A stretch of DNA of 64,000 bases. Source: Cycas panzhihuaensis (lineage: Eukaryota > Cycadophyta). A program made the translations under genes and the position numbers. The stretch is taken from the NCBI GenBank assembly GCA_023213395.1, contig CM041465.1, forward strand, positions 195,617,741 through 195,681,740, written 5' to 3'. Below the pieces are notes generated by a model. It was not told where the DNA came from and made no database searches. It was given only the letters and a program-made list of their open reading frames with translations. Positions 10,465 through 21,095 of the stretch are shown in pieces (position 1 is the first letter of the stretch; the number at the start of each line of letters is the position of its first letter).

Positions 10465-11682
10465 TTCGGATTTGTGCGGACCTATGACCACAGCATCTTT
10501 TGGAGGAGCTTTGCATTACATCTCCTTCATTGATGACTTTTCTCACAAAGTCTGGGTCTATTTCATCAAACACAAATCTGAAGCATTTTCCAAGTTCAAA
10601 GAATTCAAGCTTGAAGTGGAAAATGAGTCTGGCTACTCAATCAAAACATTCAGGACAGACAACGGAGGTGAATTTACATCAAATGAATTCACACAATACT
10701 GCAAGGATAATGGCATTCAGAGACAACTAACTATACCTCACACTCCTCAACAAAATGGAGTCTCCGAACAAATGAACAGAACTTTGGCCAATAAATCCAA
10801 AGCTATGATGCATGCACAAGGACTCATTCGAGCTTACTGGGCAGAAGCATTTTACACAGCTGCCTATGTGACCAATCGCAGTCCTACTACAGCAGTCACC
10901 AACATGACACCCGAGGAGGCATGGTCTGGCAAAAAGCCTACTGTCAGCCATTTGAGGACTTTTGGGTGCACTGCTTATATGCACATTCCCAATCAGCAAA
11001 GGAAGAAATTAGACAAGCATAGTCTGAAATGCATCTTTGTAGGTTATGCCATTCACAGCAAAGCCTACAAGTTGTATGATCCTATAGGGAAGAAAATGCA
11101 TCTCTCAAGAGATGTCATCTTTGCTGAAGAAGATCACAAGGAGGTGCAAATAGCATCCATGCAACCTCCCGTTGACAAAGGCAAGAAGATTGTTGAGGCC
11201 TTCCTTCCCTCTCAATCCTCTACACCATGTTCATCATCTGCACCAGCTGGACCGTCTACTTCAACTGAATTTGCTCCACTTGATCCAAGCACATCTTCCA
11301 TTGACCAACCACTTACACCGTAAGATCTTGAGGTTCAAGTAACTTCAATTCAAAAGTTACCCAAATGGTACACACAAGCCTGTGACGGTCACATCATTTA
11401 AGGAAAACGTCCATCTAAATATTGGCAAGAAACCAATTATGCACTTATGGTCAAGTGCTTTGTGTTGATGAGCCTTCCACTTTGAGGAGGCTTCTAAAAT
11501 GAAAATTGGAAGGTCGCCATGGATGAAGAAATCCATTCTATTGAAAAGAATGGAACTTGGAATTTGGTTGAATTGCCTAAACACAAACAGCAATCATTTG
11601 CAAATGGGTCTACAAGACCAAATTCCATTCGATGGTTCACTTAAAAGCGGAAGGCTCGCCTTGTAGCAAAAGGATTTAAACA
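9240..11682 (+). repeat. 1.2-kb tandem duplication inside CopA-1 pol
   Basis: Unit 1 is 9240-10464 (1225 bp) and unit 2 is 10465-11682 (1218 bp). Each runs from the integrase start (TTCGGATTTGTGCGG) to the RT motif encoding VAKGFK. The trinucleotide ACA precedes each breakpoint (9237-9239, 10462-10464, 11680-11682), a 3-bp microhomology. The copies remain close in sequence apart from short indels, which cluster at about 11380-11660 in unit 2. None of the other A elements here has this duplication. Confidence 0.93.
9602..11323 (+). CDS. Chimeric ORF: integrase C-end, RT start, then integrase core again
   Basis: A 573-codon open frame created by the tandem duplication. In order it holds the integrase core C-terminus of unit 1 (NRSPTTAV, SHLRTFGCTAYMHIP), the Ser/Thr-rich linker, the RT N-terminus ([49 protein letters not shown]), then abruptly HSDLCGPM and the full integrase core of unit 2. 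The unit 2 core has the Asp in FIDDFSHKVW, the Asp in TDNGGEF and the Glu expected after NGVSE. It ends in the second linker with a TAA at about 11321. It is longer than any normal piece because the fusion is in frame. It is most likely a by-product of rearrangement with no selected function. Confidence 0.85.
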   Translation: MSFFKRTFHIAAYVANRSPTTAVTNMTPEEVWSGKKPTVSHLRTFGCTAYMHIPDQQTKKLDKHSLKCIFVGYAIHSKAYKLYDPIGKKMHLSRDVIFAEEDHKEVQTASMQPPIHKGKKIVEAFLPSQSSTPCSSSAPAEPSTSTEFAPLDPSTSSVDQSLTSEDLEVQVTSIQKLPKWFTQTVQDGHIIEGKRPSKYLRQTNYALMAEVLCVDETSTFEEASKNENWKAAMDEEIHSIEKNGTWNLVELPKHKQAISCKWVYKTKFHSDGSLKRQKARFVAKGFKHSDLCGPMTTASFGGALHYISFIDDFSHKVWVYFIKHKSEAFSKFKEFKLEVENESGYSIKTFRTDNGGEFTSNEFTQYCKDNGIQRQLTIPHTPQQNGVSEQMNRTLANKSKAMMHAQGLIRAYWAEAFYTAAYVTNRSPTTAVTNMTPEEAWSGKKPTVSHLRTFGCTAYMHIPNQQRKKLDKHSLKCIFVGYAIHSKAYKLYDPIGKKMHLSRDVIFAEEDHKEVQIASMQPPVDKGKKIVEAFLPSQSSTPCSSSAPAGPSTSTEFAPLDPSTSSIDQPLTP

Positions 11683-12546
11683 AAAAGAAGGCATAGACTA
11701 TGAAGAAACTTTTGCACCAATGGCGAATATGAACACTATCAGACTCATTTTGGCCTTAGCTGCTCAATGCAAATGGCCTGTTTATCAGATGGACGTGAAG
11801 AGCGCGTTTCTTAATGGCGATCTTCAGGAGGAGGTTTATTTGGAGCAGCCTCCTAGATACAAAGTACAAGGCAAGGAGCATTTTGTATATCGCCTAAAAA
11901 AGGCGTTATATGGCTTGAAGCAAGCTCCAAGGGCATGGTACTTGAAGATCGATGACTACTTCTTGAGACATGGGTTTCATCGATCTACTTCAGATCCTGG
12001 GCGGTATATAAAAAATGAAACGAACCATGTAAATTTTGTTGCCTTGTATGTAGATGACTTAGTGATCACTGGTAGTGACACTAACATGATTCACATTCTC
12101 CAAGATGATTGGAAGAGAAGTTTCAAGATGACAGATCTTGGACTTCTCCATTATTTTTTAGGCTTTGAGATATGGCAATGAAAGCTATATCTTCATCTCC
12201 CAAACGAAATATTCTTGGGACGTTTTGCAGCGGTTCAGGATGCACGACTGCAAAACAGCGCCTACACCTATGGAGAATGGATCTAAGCTTACTCTCAATG
12301 AGGAAGCTGCACCAGCAGATCCCACACTTTATCGGCAGTTGATTGGGAGTCTCATTTATCTCACCAACACTCGGCCGGATATTTCATTTACTGTTGGAAT
12401 TTGCTCACATTACATGTCTCAACCCAATCAGATACACTGGAATGCAGCCAAATGCATACTTAAGTACATCAAAGGCACATTGCAGCATGGCCTTGAGTAT
12501 GCACATAATGAGAACTTCACTCTAGAAGGGTTCTCAGATTCTGATT
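11683..12546 (+). pseudogene. CopA-1 reverse transcriptase
   Basis: Continues from unit 2 with [13 protein letters not shown] and then, from about 11720, [42 protein letters not shown] and the catalytic YVDDLVITG (about 12050). After [14 protein letters not shown] a shift at about 12180 leads into SYIFISQTKYSWDVL, PMENGSKL and SLIYLTNTRPDISF. It stops at 12546, where a Trp codon has become TAG after FSDSD. Confidence 0.9.
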
Positions 12547-12993
12547 AGGCAGGTTGCCAAGATAGTAGAAGATCAACCTCGAGATACTGTTTTTCCCTTG
12601 GTTCGGATTGTTTCGTGGAGTTGCAAGAAGCAACCAATGTTACCTTGTCCTCCACCAAGGCAGTACAAAGATGCGATTAGCGCGATTTGTGAAGCTATCC
12701 GCTCTGACGGATTCTTGGGAACTTGGACTTGAGCGAGGTCAACCCACCAAGATACATTGCGACAATCAAAGTGTGCTCAAGTTAGCTAAGAATCCATGTT
12801 TCATGCGCGGACAAAACACATCGAGGTTCACCATCACTTCGTCAGAGAGCATGTGCAGAATGGTGAGATCAACCTCCAAGATGCACCTCTGAGGAGCGGA
12901 CATCTTTACCAAGCCTCTTGGTAGAGAGAAGTTTGTAAAATTCGAGAGATGGTCTTGGTGTCCGACTTAACATTGTAAGCGATGAAAGGGGGG
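12547..12993 (+). pseudogene. CopA-1 RNase H and polypurine tract
   Basis: Frame-broken copia RNase H: AGCQDSRRSTSRYCFSLG, TNVTLSSTKAVQ and a shifted DNQSVLKLAKNP, FTKPLGREKF-like end. Compared with the minus-strand copy at 38258-39470 many single bases are missing. The polypurine tract GATGAAAGGGGGG lies at about 12981-12993, directly before the 3' LTR. Confidence 0.85.
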
Positions 12994-13546
12994 TGTTATA
13001 CCTTATGTTTACATGTTAAGATTATGTACTTTAATTTTTATGTAATGTGTGTACTTTTGTACTTTAGGGGTGACTTATCACTTAAGTGATAAAGTGCACA
13101 CCCACATTCTTTCTAGTGACACAACGTTGTCACTAAAGGGTCAAATGGACCCTCATGCATTTTTGCTTACATGAGAGCCCAAAGGACACATGTCCTACAT
13201 GCAAGGCATGTATCTTGGATGTTTGACACTTATCAAACATCCAAGGCCTTAGGTCTCTCATTTCACTCTATATAATGAGACCTCTCCTCATTGTCTCATA
13301 AAAGAGTTGGAGTTGTATTGTTATGCTGTCAGTTTGCTAATCAAACTGTTCATTCTTTGGAGGTTGGACCAATTCCAACTCCACATATTGGGTATCATTT
13401 TCTCTTGCTCCTTCATTTGTGCTTTGTCTCTTTGCTCTCTATTTTCCTTGAGATTATTATACTTGTTTGTATTTCTGCAACTAGAACTAGAGTGATCCTA
13501 GTTTCTAGATCTTGGGACTGTTGAGGCCATCTAGCCTCTTTTCACA
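12994..13546 (+). repeat. CopA-1 3' LTR
   Basis: Begins TGTTATACC (one change from TGTTAAACC) and ends TTCACA. It has the same inverted repeats and TATA region as the 5' LTR; one base of the 14-bp hairpin arm has changed (TGTC to TATC). It is followed by ATTGA, the TSD. Confidence 0.95.
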
Positions 13547-13551
13547 ATTGA

Positions 13552-13779
13552 AACGTTGGGCCTATTATACTCAAATATTTATAGTCCCATGCCAACCACT
13601 TCACTCAGAGGTGCAAGATCTTTCTTGACCTTCATTGATGATTTTTTGAGGAAGGTCTACATGTATCCCATAAAAGAAAAATCTTAGGCATTCAATATCT
13701 TCAAGGATTTTAAAGAAAAAGTGGAAAATGAAAGTGGTCAAAAGGTGAAGATACCCAGATTAAATAATAGAGGAGAATA
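13552..13779 (+). pseudogene. CopC integrase core, first part
   Basis: CopC resumes after CopA-1: TTSLRGARSFLTFIDDF and KVYMYPIKEKS are a copia integrase core. It ends at NNRGEY (13760-13779), where the usual DNGGEY Asp is Asn, and is then cut by the solo LTR. Confidence 0.82.
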
Positions 13780-14315
13780 TGTTAAACCTTATGTTTACAT
13801 GTTAAGCTTTATGTACTTTATGTTAATGTATTATGTGCACTTTAATGTACTATGTGCACTTTTATACTTTAGGGGTGACTTTATCACTTAAGTGATAAAG
13901 TACACACCCACTTTATGTCTAGTAACATAACGTTGTCACTTGAGGTAAAATGACCCCCTTGCACTTTTGCTCACAAGAGCTCCCAATGGACATTTGTCCT
14001 TCATGCAAGCATGCATTGCATGATTGACACTTGTCAATCATGCAATAGCCTTTGGCCTCTCATCTCCCTCTATTTAATGAGGCCTCTCTTCATTGTTTCT
14101 CATCAAGAGTTGGAGCTACTTTGTTATTCTGTCAGTTTGCTAATCAATTTGAGCATTCTTTGGTGGTTGGACCAATTCCAACACCACACATTTGGTATCT
14201 TTGTCTTGCTCCTCTTTCTCTCTTTATGTTTTATCTTGTTGATGCTTAATGCATGTTATGCTTTTGTGTTTTGTTATGATCTTGGACTTGTGAGGCCATT
14301 TGGCCCATTCTCACA
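13780..14315 (+). mobile_element. Solo A-family LTR (divergent subtype), TSD GAATA
   Basis: A lone LTR, TGTTAAACC...CTCACA, flanked by GAATA at 13775-13779 and 14316-14320, with no PBS or PPT beside it. It is the product of recombination between the two LTRs of a former element. It is clearly diverged from the CopA-1 LTR, yet keeps the palindrome around CACTTAAGTG. Its hairpin at 14016-14045 has 14-bp arms carrying paired changes relative to CopA-1, and GGCCTC/GAGGCC encloses TATTTAAT. Confidence 0.94.
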
Positions 14316-15743
14316 GAATATACCTCCAATGCCTTTGTCCAATTTTGCAAGGACCATGGCATTAAAAAGTAGTTAACGATAACATACACTCCACAATAGA
14401 ATGGTGTAGCTCAAAGGATGAATAAGACATTGGTTGAAAAGGCCAAGTTGATAATGAAACCAAAGAACCTCTTTAGACATTTTTTGGACCAAAGTTGTTT
14501 ATGTAGCAGCATACCTAACTAACAAGAGTGTTATGAAAGTTGTATGGAATGAAACACCTAAAGAAACATGGTTAGGACGGAAACCTATAGTGGCCCATTT
14601 GAGAATTTTAGAAGCACGATGTATACATATATTTCCAAGGAGAAATGCCAGAAATTTGACAGCAAAAATTCCAAGTGCATTCTCATGGGATACAATAGAG
14701 AAAGCAAAGTGCACCGGATATACAAGTTGGCAACTAGCAAGGTACACACAACTTGGGACATCATCTTTGAAGAGATTGATAAACATGTTACAGATCAGGA
14801 TCAGGACCTGAATACTTTGAAGATTTAGCAAGACAGAGGAAAACATATTGAGAAACAATTTGAATCTAGTTGTTTGAGACAACAATTTGTTGAGCCAAAG
14901 GAGGAGGAAGAAGTTGACGAGGAGTATGAAGATGCTCAGGAATCTTAGCTAGGAATGCAACTTGAAGTTGCCCCACTTATCAAGAAATTCTGAAATGGTA
15001 TTTGAAGACCATTATTAAAGCTTAGTTGCTTAAGGTAGAAGGAAAACAAAAGTTGGGGATGACACTTGATGTGATCAATTTTGCTTTAATGGTAAATATG
15101 TTGAATGCTGAGGAGCCTTTTGAGTTTTGAGGAGGCCAACCAGGAACAAAAATGGATGCTGAAATCTAAGTCGTTGAACATAACAAGACTTGGGGCTTGG
15201 TTGATTTGCTAGTAGACAAATAGGCGAATGGTTGTAAATGGGTCTATAAGACCAAATTCAGATCTAATGGCTCTACAGATAAACACAAGGCTACATTGGT
15301 AATCAAAGGATTCAAGCAAACACAAGGGATTGATTACTAAGAAACATTCACTCTAGTAGCCAAGGTGGTAATGATTAGATTGATACTGACAACAGCTGCT
15401 TAGTTCAAATTCCAGTTACACTAGTTTGATGTCAAAAGTGCCTTCCTTAATGGAGATCTTCAAGAGGAAGCCTATATGGAATAACCACCTAGATATGATG
15501 CTAAAGGCAAAGAACATTTGGTATGTCACTTGAAGAAGGCTTTGTATGGCCTCAAATAGGCTGTAAAAGACTGCTACTCCAAGATCAATTAATATTTTCT
15601 AGATAATGGGTTTGAGAAATCACCAGTTGATCCAAACCTATTCATCAAAGTTGAAGGAAATGAAATCATCTTTGTAGTGTTGTATGTAAATGATCTTGTG
15701 ATCACAGGGAATGATACCTCAAAGGTTGATGACATGAAGAATG
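14316..15743 (+). pseudogene. CopC integrase end and reverse transcriptase
   Basis: Resumes after the solo LTR with SNAFVQFCKDHGI, joining exactly to the NNRGEY end before it. Integrase C-terminal and linker pieces follow, then [41 protein letters not shown] and, in place of YVDD, a Tyr-Val-Asn-Asp version in LYVNDLVITGND (about 15690). Many TAG and TAA codons occur where CAG, TGG or CAA is expected. It is broken off at DDMKN by CopB-1 and continues at 34265 with DLNKTFKMTNLGLFHYFLG. Confidence 0.87.
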
Positions 15744-16111
15744 TGTGACGATGTTAATGTCACATGGTCATTTCATAAAGTTAAAATTAGGTAAAGTCAC
15801 TTTTATGCTTGTAACTTTAGGAAAAGGTGACTATGCTTAAGTCACTTAAGTGAAATGACATAAAGTTCATTTCATTGTAATTTCATATAATCTCATCTAA
15901 ATGTCATTGGGAGGGAAAACTCAAATTCCAAACCCTAATGAGCATTCTCATTATATAAGCTAAAATTACATGGAGAGTGATCATATTCTACACTTTTGCT
16001 CTTTAAGCTCAAGCTATTAGCATTTCTCTTGTTGAGTACATTATGCTTGTCTCCATTATTTGCCATTGTGTAATATTAGTGCACTAGATCCCTAGATCCA
16101 TTCCCTTAACA
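15744..16111 (+). repeat. CopB-1 5' LTR
   Basis: 368 bp, TGTGACGATG...CTTAACA. TATA box TATATAAG at about 15952-15959. It contains TCACTTAAGTGA at 15842-15853, the same palindromic core found in the otherwise unrelated A-family LTR. Confidence 0.94.
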
Positions 16112-16113
16112 AG

Positions 16114-16126
16114 TGGTATTAGAGCC
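16114..16126 (+). other. CopB-1 primer-binding site
   Basis: TGGTATTAGAGCC two bases after the LTR: an iMet-tRNA PBS with one C-to-T change. Confidence 0.9.
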
Positions 16127-18266
16127 ATTGGAAGGATCCTAGTGCCACACTCACTTGCAAGGAGATTGTAAGCTATTTTCTCCTCTTCTTCACCATTCAT
16201 GTGAAGTGAAGAGTTGAGTTTTTTTTTTTTTTTTCTTTAATCCATTTTTAAAGCTTTTTTTAGCAAATGTTTAGTACAAATTTGTATGCTTTTGTACTAT
16301 TTTATTTCTGCAGATGAAAGGAAGAAGTGTGGCTGCCTAAAAACAGTCTATTTGCAGGCCTAAAGGAGCGCAGGAATTGTTCATCTTATAGCAGTTTTCA
16401 GCTATCTTTCTGAGCCTCAAATCTGGCATTCTTGAACTATTTTTGGTCTATTTTTGTAGTAAAAGTCAAATTTATAAGTTCCAGAAGAAGAAATCAGTGA
16501 TTTTTACTGATCAGAAGCAGATTTTGAAGTATAAAATCAAATCATACGGATGTTGTACGGACTATATGGAATTCCGTATAGCGGTACGGTCAAAAAAACC
16601 AAAGTGCCCATAATCGCTTGAAATTTCACCAGTAGATGCGTTCTGGCCTCCTAAACACTTTTGTTTACTGGAGCGACACAAGATTTTGAGATTAAAGGGG
16701 TCAAACAGCCTGCTTAATGCAACCACATTTCAAATTTGAAAATCTTAGATCTGAAAATTTTTGAGGAGTTTTTTTCTGCTATAATACATGTTTTCGGATC
16801 TTCTCATCCTGATTTATCATTTGAGACAGGTCTCGTATAAATCTGACGCTCCGTTGAAAAGTTATGAGCGTTTTTGGGTTTTCCAGTACATTTTGGCTAC
16901 AAGTTAAAACAAGTTTTCTTGCCTATTTTTGATAAGATTTTTCAAAAATTTTTATATATTTGTAAAGTGCAGGTAAAGGGCAACAAATCTGAAAATTTTC
17001 AATTTTTTTAAAATTTGTGCCATATAGCAGTACAACAAATGGTACAGTCTACCTAATAACAGACTTGGCTTGCTGAAAATTTAATTTTTCAGCGTACATT
17101 ATATTTTTGAAATTTTTAGTTTTTTCCCCTTCATTAAAAAAAAAATATATATATATATATATATATGAGGGGTTTTTTTAAGACATTTATAACCTTTTTA
17201 GCTTTTAGAGGCCTATTTTGGCCCTTTTGTAAAACGAACAAGGCACTTAAATCCTTTGTACTAGCCAATCATCTGGATCGGAACAATATCCGATGATTTC
17301 GCTCATCATATATGTATGATTTTAATGATCGCATGCACTTACAGACCTTATTGAGGGCCATTTGGACAAATAGAGTGCCACTTGGACACTAGGTGGACAC
17401 GTCATCACTACACTTGGACACGACAACAACACTTAAGTGGAGCATTTACATTCATTTACATTCAGTTTTCAGTTATGTTTACATATCATTCAAGAACAAG
17501 AGCACTTTCCTTAAAATCAACTCATCTCGATGACTTTATACCGCCAATTCTTGACTTGTGTGCATACTCGCCTTGGTTGAAATAGACCAAGGTTGGCCGA
17601 AGTCCGGGCCCTAAGAGAAGTGTGAGTTTTATACTGGGTTTGGTTATAACTGGTATAGTGGTGGAGGGACAGGTTAGCCATACCTACGACCTCCAATCAG
17701 GGATTATCTTGATAACCATCCGGGAAAACTGAAAACCCTTAATCAAGATAATTAATTTAGTTGGGCCAATATTCGTCATAGTCGTGGGACATGCACGTAA
17801 TTCTCTTCGGAGAGTATATCGCTACTCATTGGTGAACAGGGTGAGGACCGACAGTACCTGGGCTCCACGTTTACTTGGATTTCATCACCAAGGAACGATG
17901 CGGGTATCGCGGGTGAAGGCCATTAATTACGTATACTAGAAGCCCCCCTAGGCATCGACACCTCATCTACTTTGAACACAAGTTAGAGGTTTGGGTTTGT
18001 TACACATCGTACATCACTTTGGTTATTAGTTGTGTACACCCACATGCTGGCTTCTATATAGGCCTTCTCACTTATCTTGATTAGATCACTTACACCACAT
18101 GCTTATTTGTGATCTCTTTGCTTCCACATCTTACATTGTATTACTTCGTTGTTCCCTACTGCATTAGGTACACCTGTCACAAGTGTCAGTGACTCCACCT
18201 TCTTCTACTTAGTGCATTTTCATATACATTTATATATATAACTATTATTCATCTTTTCACACCACC
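16127..18266 (+). other. CopB-1 5' leader
   Basis: 2.1 kb without a credible gene. It holds a T-run (about 16219-16234), an A-run followed by an (AT)n microsatellite (about 17134-17167) and long AT-rich tracts. The second half is conserved with the leader of CopB-2 on the other strand (about 56800-58900). The ORF at 17382-17585 is not supported. Confidence 0.75.
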
Positions 18267-19234
18267 ATGTCAACTAACTTCAAGCAGAATGTGAACTATA
18301 CGCTAAAGGGGAAGGAAAACTGGGATCTATGGTTCACGGGAGTCAAGAACGCAACCAAGTATAAGGGACTCTAGCTAGACCACATGGAGTCAACCTTGAT
18401 AGTACCTCCTACCGACACCAAACCACAGAGCGATGACTCACCTCCAGCTCCTCCACCTAATAATCCGCAATGGCGACAGTGGATCATTGAAGACCAGAAG
18501 ATTAGTGCAGGGATCCTGCTAGTTACAGATTACTCCTTCCACAACCTGATCGATGACACGTAGCACGACACTACCTTCAAGGTCCTCGAAGTCCTCAAAA
18601 GAAACTTCGATACTCGATCAGACTTAGCATTTGTTCATATGGCATTGAAGATGAACAAGATGCGAATACAAAAAGGGTGAGCACATGAACCATCAATGCT
18701 CTTCGCCCCATTAAACAGGCCATTGACAAGGATTTTAAGACCCAATGCATAACTCAAGCCTTCCTAATTCAGTCAAGTCTACACGTTCCTGATTATAAGA
18801 ACCTGCTAGGAAATATTCAGTCATCTAGCACACTGAAGACCCTCGACTTCGAAGCATTAGCTGAGAAGTTTATTGAACATGACAAGACCTTCGCTACCAG
18901 CTTCCCACCTTTAGATTCACCTACTAATACAGCCTTCAAAGCTGACATGGACGAGGAAGTATACTACACCAAACAACAAGGTCAATCTTCACGCGGAGGA
19001 AGAAGAGGTCACGGAAGAGGCAGGGGAAAGCAACAGGGACAACAACAGAGGCAACAACAAGGTCAGCAACAAAACAACAGTCAAAAGACCACCAATCAGA
19101 GACAGTCAAACAACAATGCTCCCATGTGTCAAAGGTGTAACAGGAAAGGACACCTTGCAAAAGATTGCCACATTGACTATAACAGATTACATCAACAACA
19201 GCAGCATCAAGCCCACAATGTTGATGAGTCATGA
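18267..19234 (+). pseudogene. CopB-1 gag
   Basis: Begins MSTNFKQNVNYTLKGKENWDLW at 18267, the same context as the gag start of CopB-2. In-frame stops occur at codon 36 (TAG, shared with CopB-2), in DDT-TAG-HDT (CopB-2 keeps CAG) and at KG-TGA-AH (CopB-2 keeps CGA). A Gln/Gly/Arg-rich stretch (about 18975-19100) precedes the CCHC knuckle CQRCNRKGHLAKDC (about 19127-19168). It ends at 19234 because two bases present in CopB-2 are missing just before the shared SHDDLFA motif. Without that loss gag and pol would form one frame. Confidence 0.88.
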
Positions 19235-21095
19235 TGACTTATTTGCAGAAGCAAATCTCATTGAGGCACGTATTCAACAAAATAGGAGAACATCCACTTC
19301 ATTTGCTGCTTCTAGACCTAAAAGGTACATAAAAGCACATTGTGGCATAGCCATTTGTCAGTTTGATTCGCCACTACCTCAACCTCTTGGACAGGAAAAT
19401 ACTGCATCAACATCATCATCAGACTAGGTTATGGACACAGGAGCTACCCAACACATGACTTGTCATTGGGACTTCTTCCAAGATTTTGATTCAGAGGTCA
19501 CTGGAGTAGTACACATGGCCGATAAGTCGACACAACTTGTTCAAGGCATGTGCTCCACATACCTGAAGCTCCCAGGCTTGCCTAATTTTACTTTAAAAGA
19601 TGTTTTGTATATTCCCCATCTCAAACAAAACCTTTTGTCGCTATCCACATTGGTCTCCCATGGATTCGACCTGAGTGTCACAGCTAACGATCAAGTTCTT
19701 AGTGTTATTCACCCGCCTTCATGTTCTGTGGTGATGACTAGAAAACTTGAAGGTAAGCTATTTAGACTAACTAGAACCACGTTGTATTCTTCTGCATACC
19801 AAGTTGTTGCCCCCATCTATGTCGAAGAAGAACTTGCATATAATGTCACCTTGACTCATTCCAAGCTGTCCCCATAAGCTCTCTCGCATGCTCGCATGGG
19901 GCACGTCAAACTTGATCGACTTAAGGAAGTCTCCCATTCCACTCTCGGTATGCCCAGATTTTCCTCTAAGCCATTCAAATGTGAAGCTTGCATTACTGCC
20001 AAATCCCACCGACAACCATTTCCCCAGAGTTAATGGAAAGCCAGCCAGCCCCTTGAATTAGTATACTCAAACATCTGTGGGCCTATGCCTATCCCTTCTC
20101 TCACAAGGAAAAGGTACTATATTACATTTATTTATGACTTCACTCGAAAGGTATGGGTGACCTTTCTCAAATCAAAAGATGAAGCATTCACAGTATTCAA
20201 GACATTCAAGACTCTCACAGAGAAGGAATCTGGATATCAACTGAAGTGTCTCAGGACTAACAATGGTGGCGAATACACTTCAAACGAATGCGAAGACTTC
20301 TTGCGTCACCAGGGGATCAAGTATCAAACAACTATCGCAGGTACCCCTCAACATAATGGCGTTGCTGAAAGGGCTAACAGAACCATAATGAATATGGCAT
20401 GGGCTATGCTTGTCTTCAAGAATGTACCTGCATATCTTTGGGCCGAAGCTATTTATACTACAATCTATTGCATGAACAACATAAGTCCATCGAAGCTCGG
20501 CCCATCTCCAAATGAACAATGGACTAAACGAACCCCCACCGTCCATCACTTCAAAATTTTCGGCTCTACTTGTTATGCTCACATTCTTGATGAGCACAGA
20601 AATAAGCTCCAACCGCAAGCTTTAAAGGACATCTTTGTTGGGTACCCCATGAAAAAGAAAGGGTACAAGGTCTTCATTCCAACATTAAAGAAGATCATTA
20701 TCACTAGGGATGTGGTGTTTGCGGAGACAAAGGATCAGCTACTTCAACTTGATTCTAAAGCACCATCTCATAGATACAATGATGTTCAGGAATATGATGT
20801 ATATATTCCAACATTTAGGGTGGGAGGTACTGAAGAAATACTCAAAATTTTGGAATCTGACAATAGAGCCCCGAAGGTCACTATCCTTGACTCAGATCCT
20901 GTGCCAATGTGTGCCAATCCAGCGCCATCTTGGGAGAATAGCCAGGAATCACCACGTCAAGCATCAAAAGGAAGAGGAGTTGCAGAAGAACCACCTTCAC
21001 CACCTTCAGTTGCAGGGTTGTCTTCTCCAGTAATGTCATCAACCTCCAGACCATACATCTCCTATGATCCTTTTCAAGATCAAAATAAAGATTAG
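19235..21095 (+). pseudogene. CopB-1 protease and integrase
   Basis: Protease active site MDTGATQHMT at 19431, then LKDVLYIPHLKQNLLS. GAG-pre-integrase has ARMGHVKLDRLKE and CEACITAKSHRQPFP. The integrase core has FIYDFTRKVWVTF, LRTNNGGEYTSN (the central Asp is Asn here) and HNGVAERANRT with the Glu. A polyprotein linker follows to a TAG at 21093-21095. One reading frame is kept throughout, broken only by point stops at 19425 (TAG), 19875 (TAA) and 20032 (TAA), unlike the frameshift-ridden A elements. Confidence 0.9.

Larger units (their letters stand above)
5223..13546 (+). mobile_element. CopA-1, complete Ty1/copia element with 5-bp TSD
   Basis: Full LTR retrotransposon: 5' LTR 5223-5776, PBS 5779-5790, long leader, gag-pol, PPT before 12994 and 3' LTR 12994-13546. 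Target-site duplication ATTGA at 5218-5222 and 13547-13551 matches exactly. It interrupts CopC between the GAG-pre-integrase motif and the integrase core. The two LTRs differ at about 16-17 sites by eye (about 3%). Coding capacity is broken by frameshifts and a 1.2-kb internal tandem duplication, so it is not autonomous. Confidence 0.95.
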
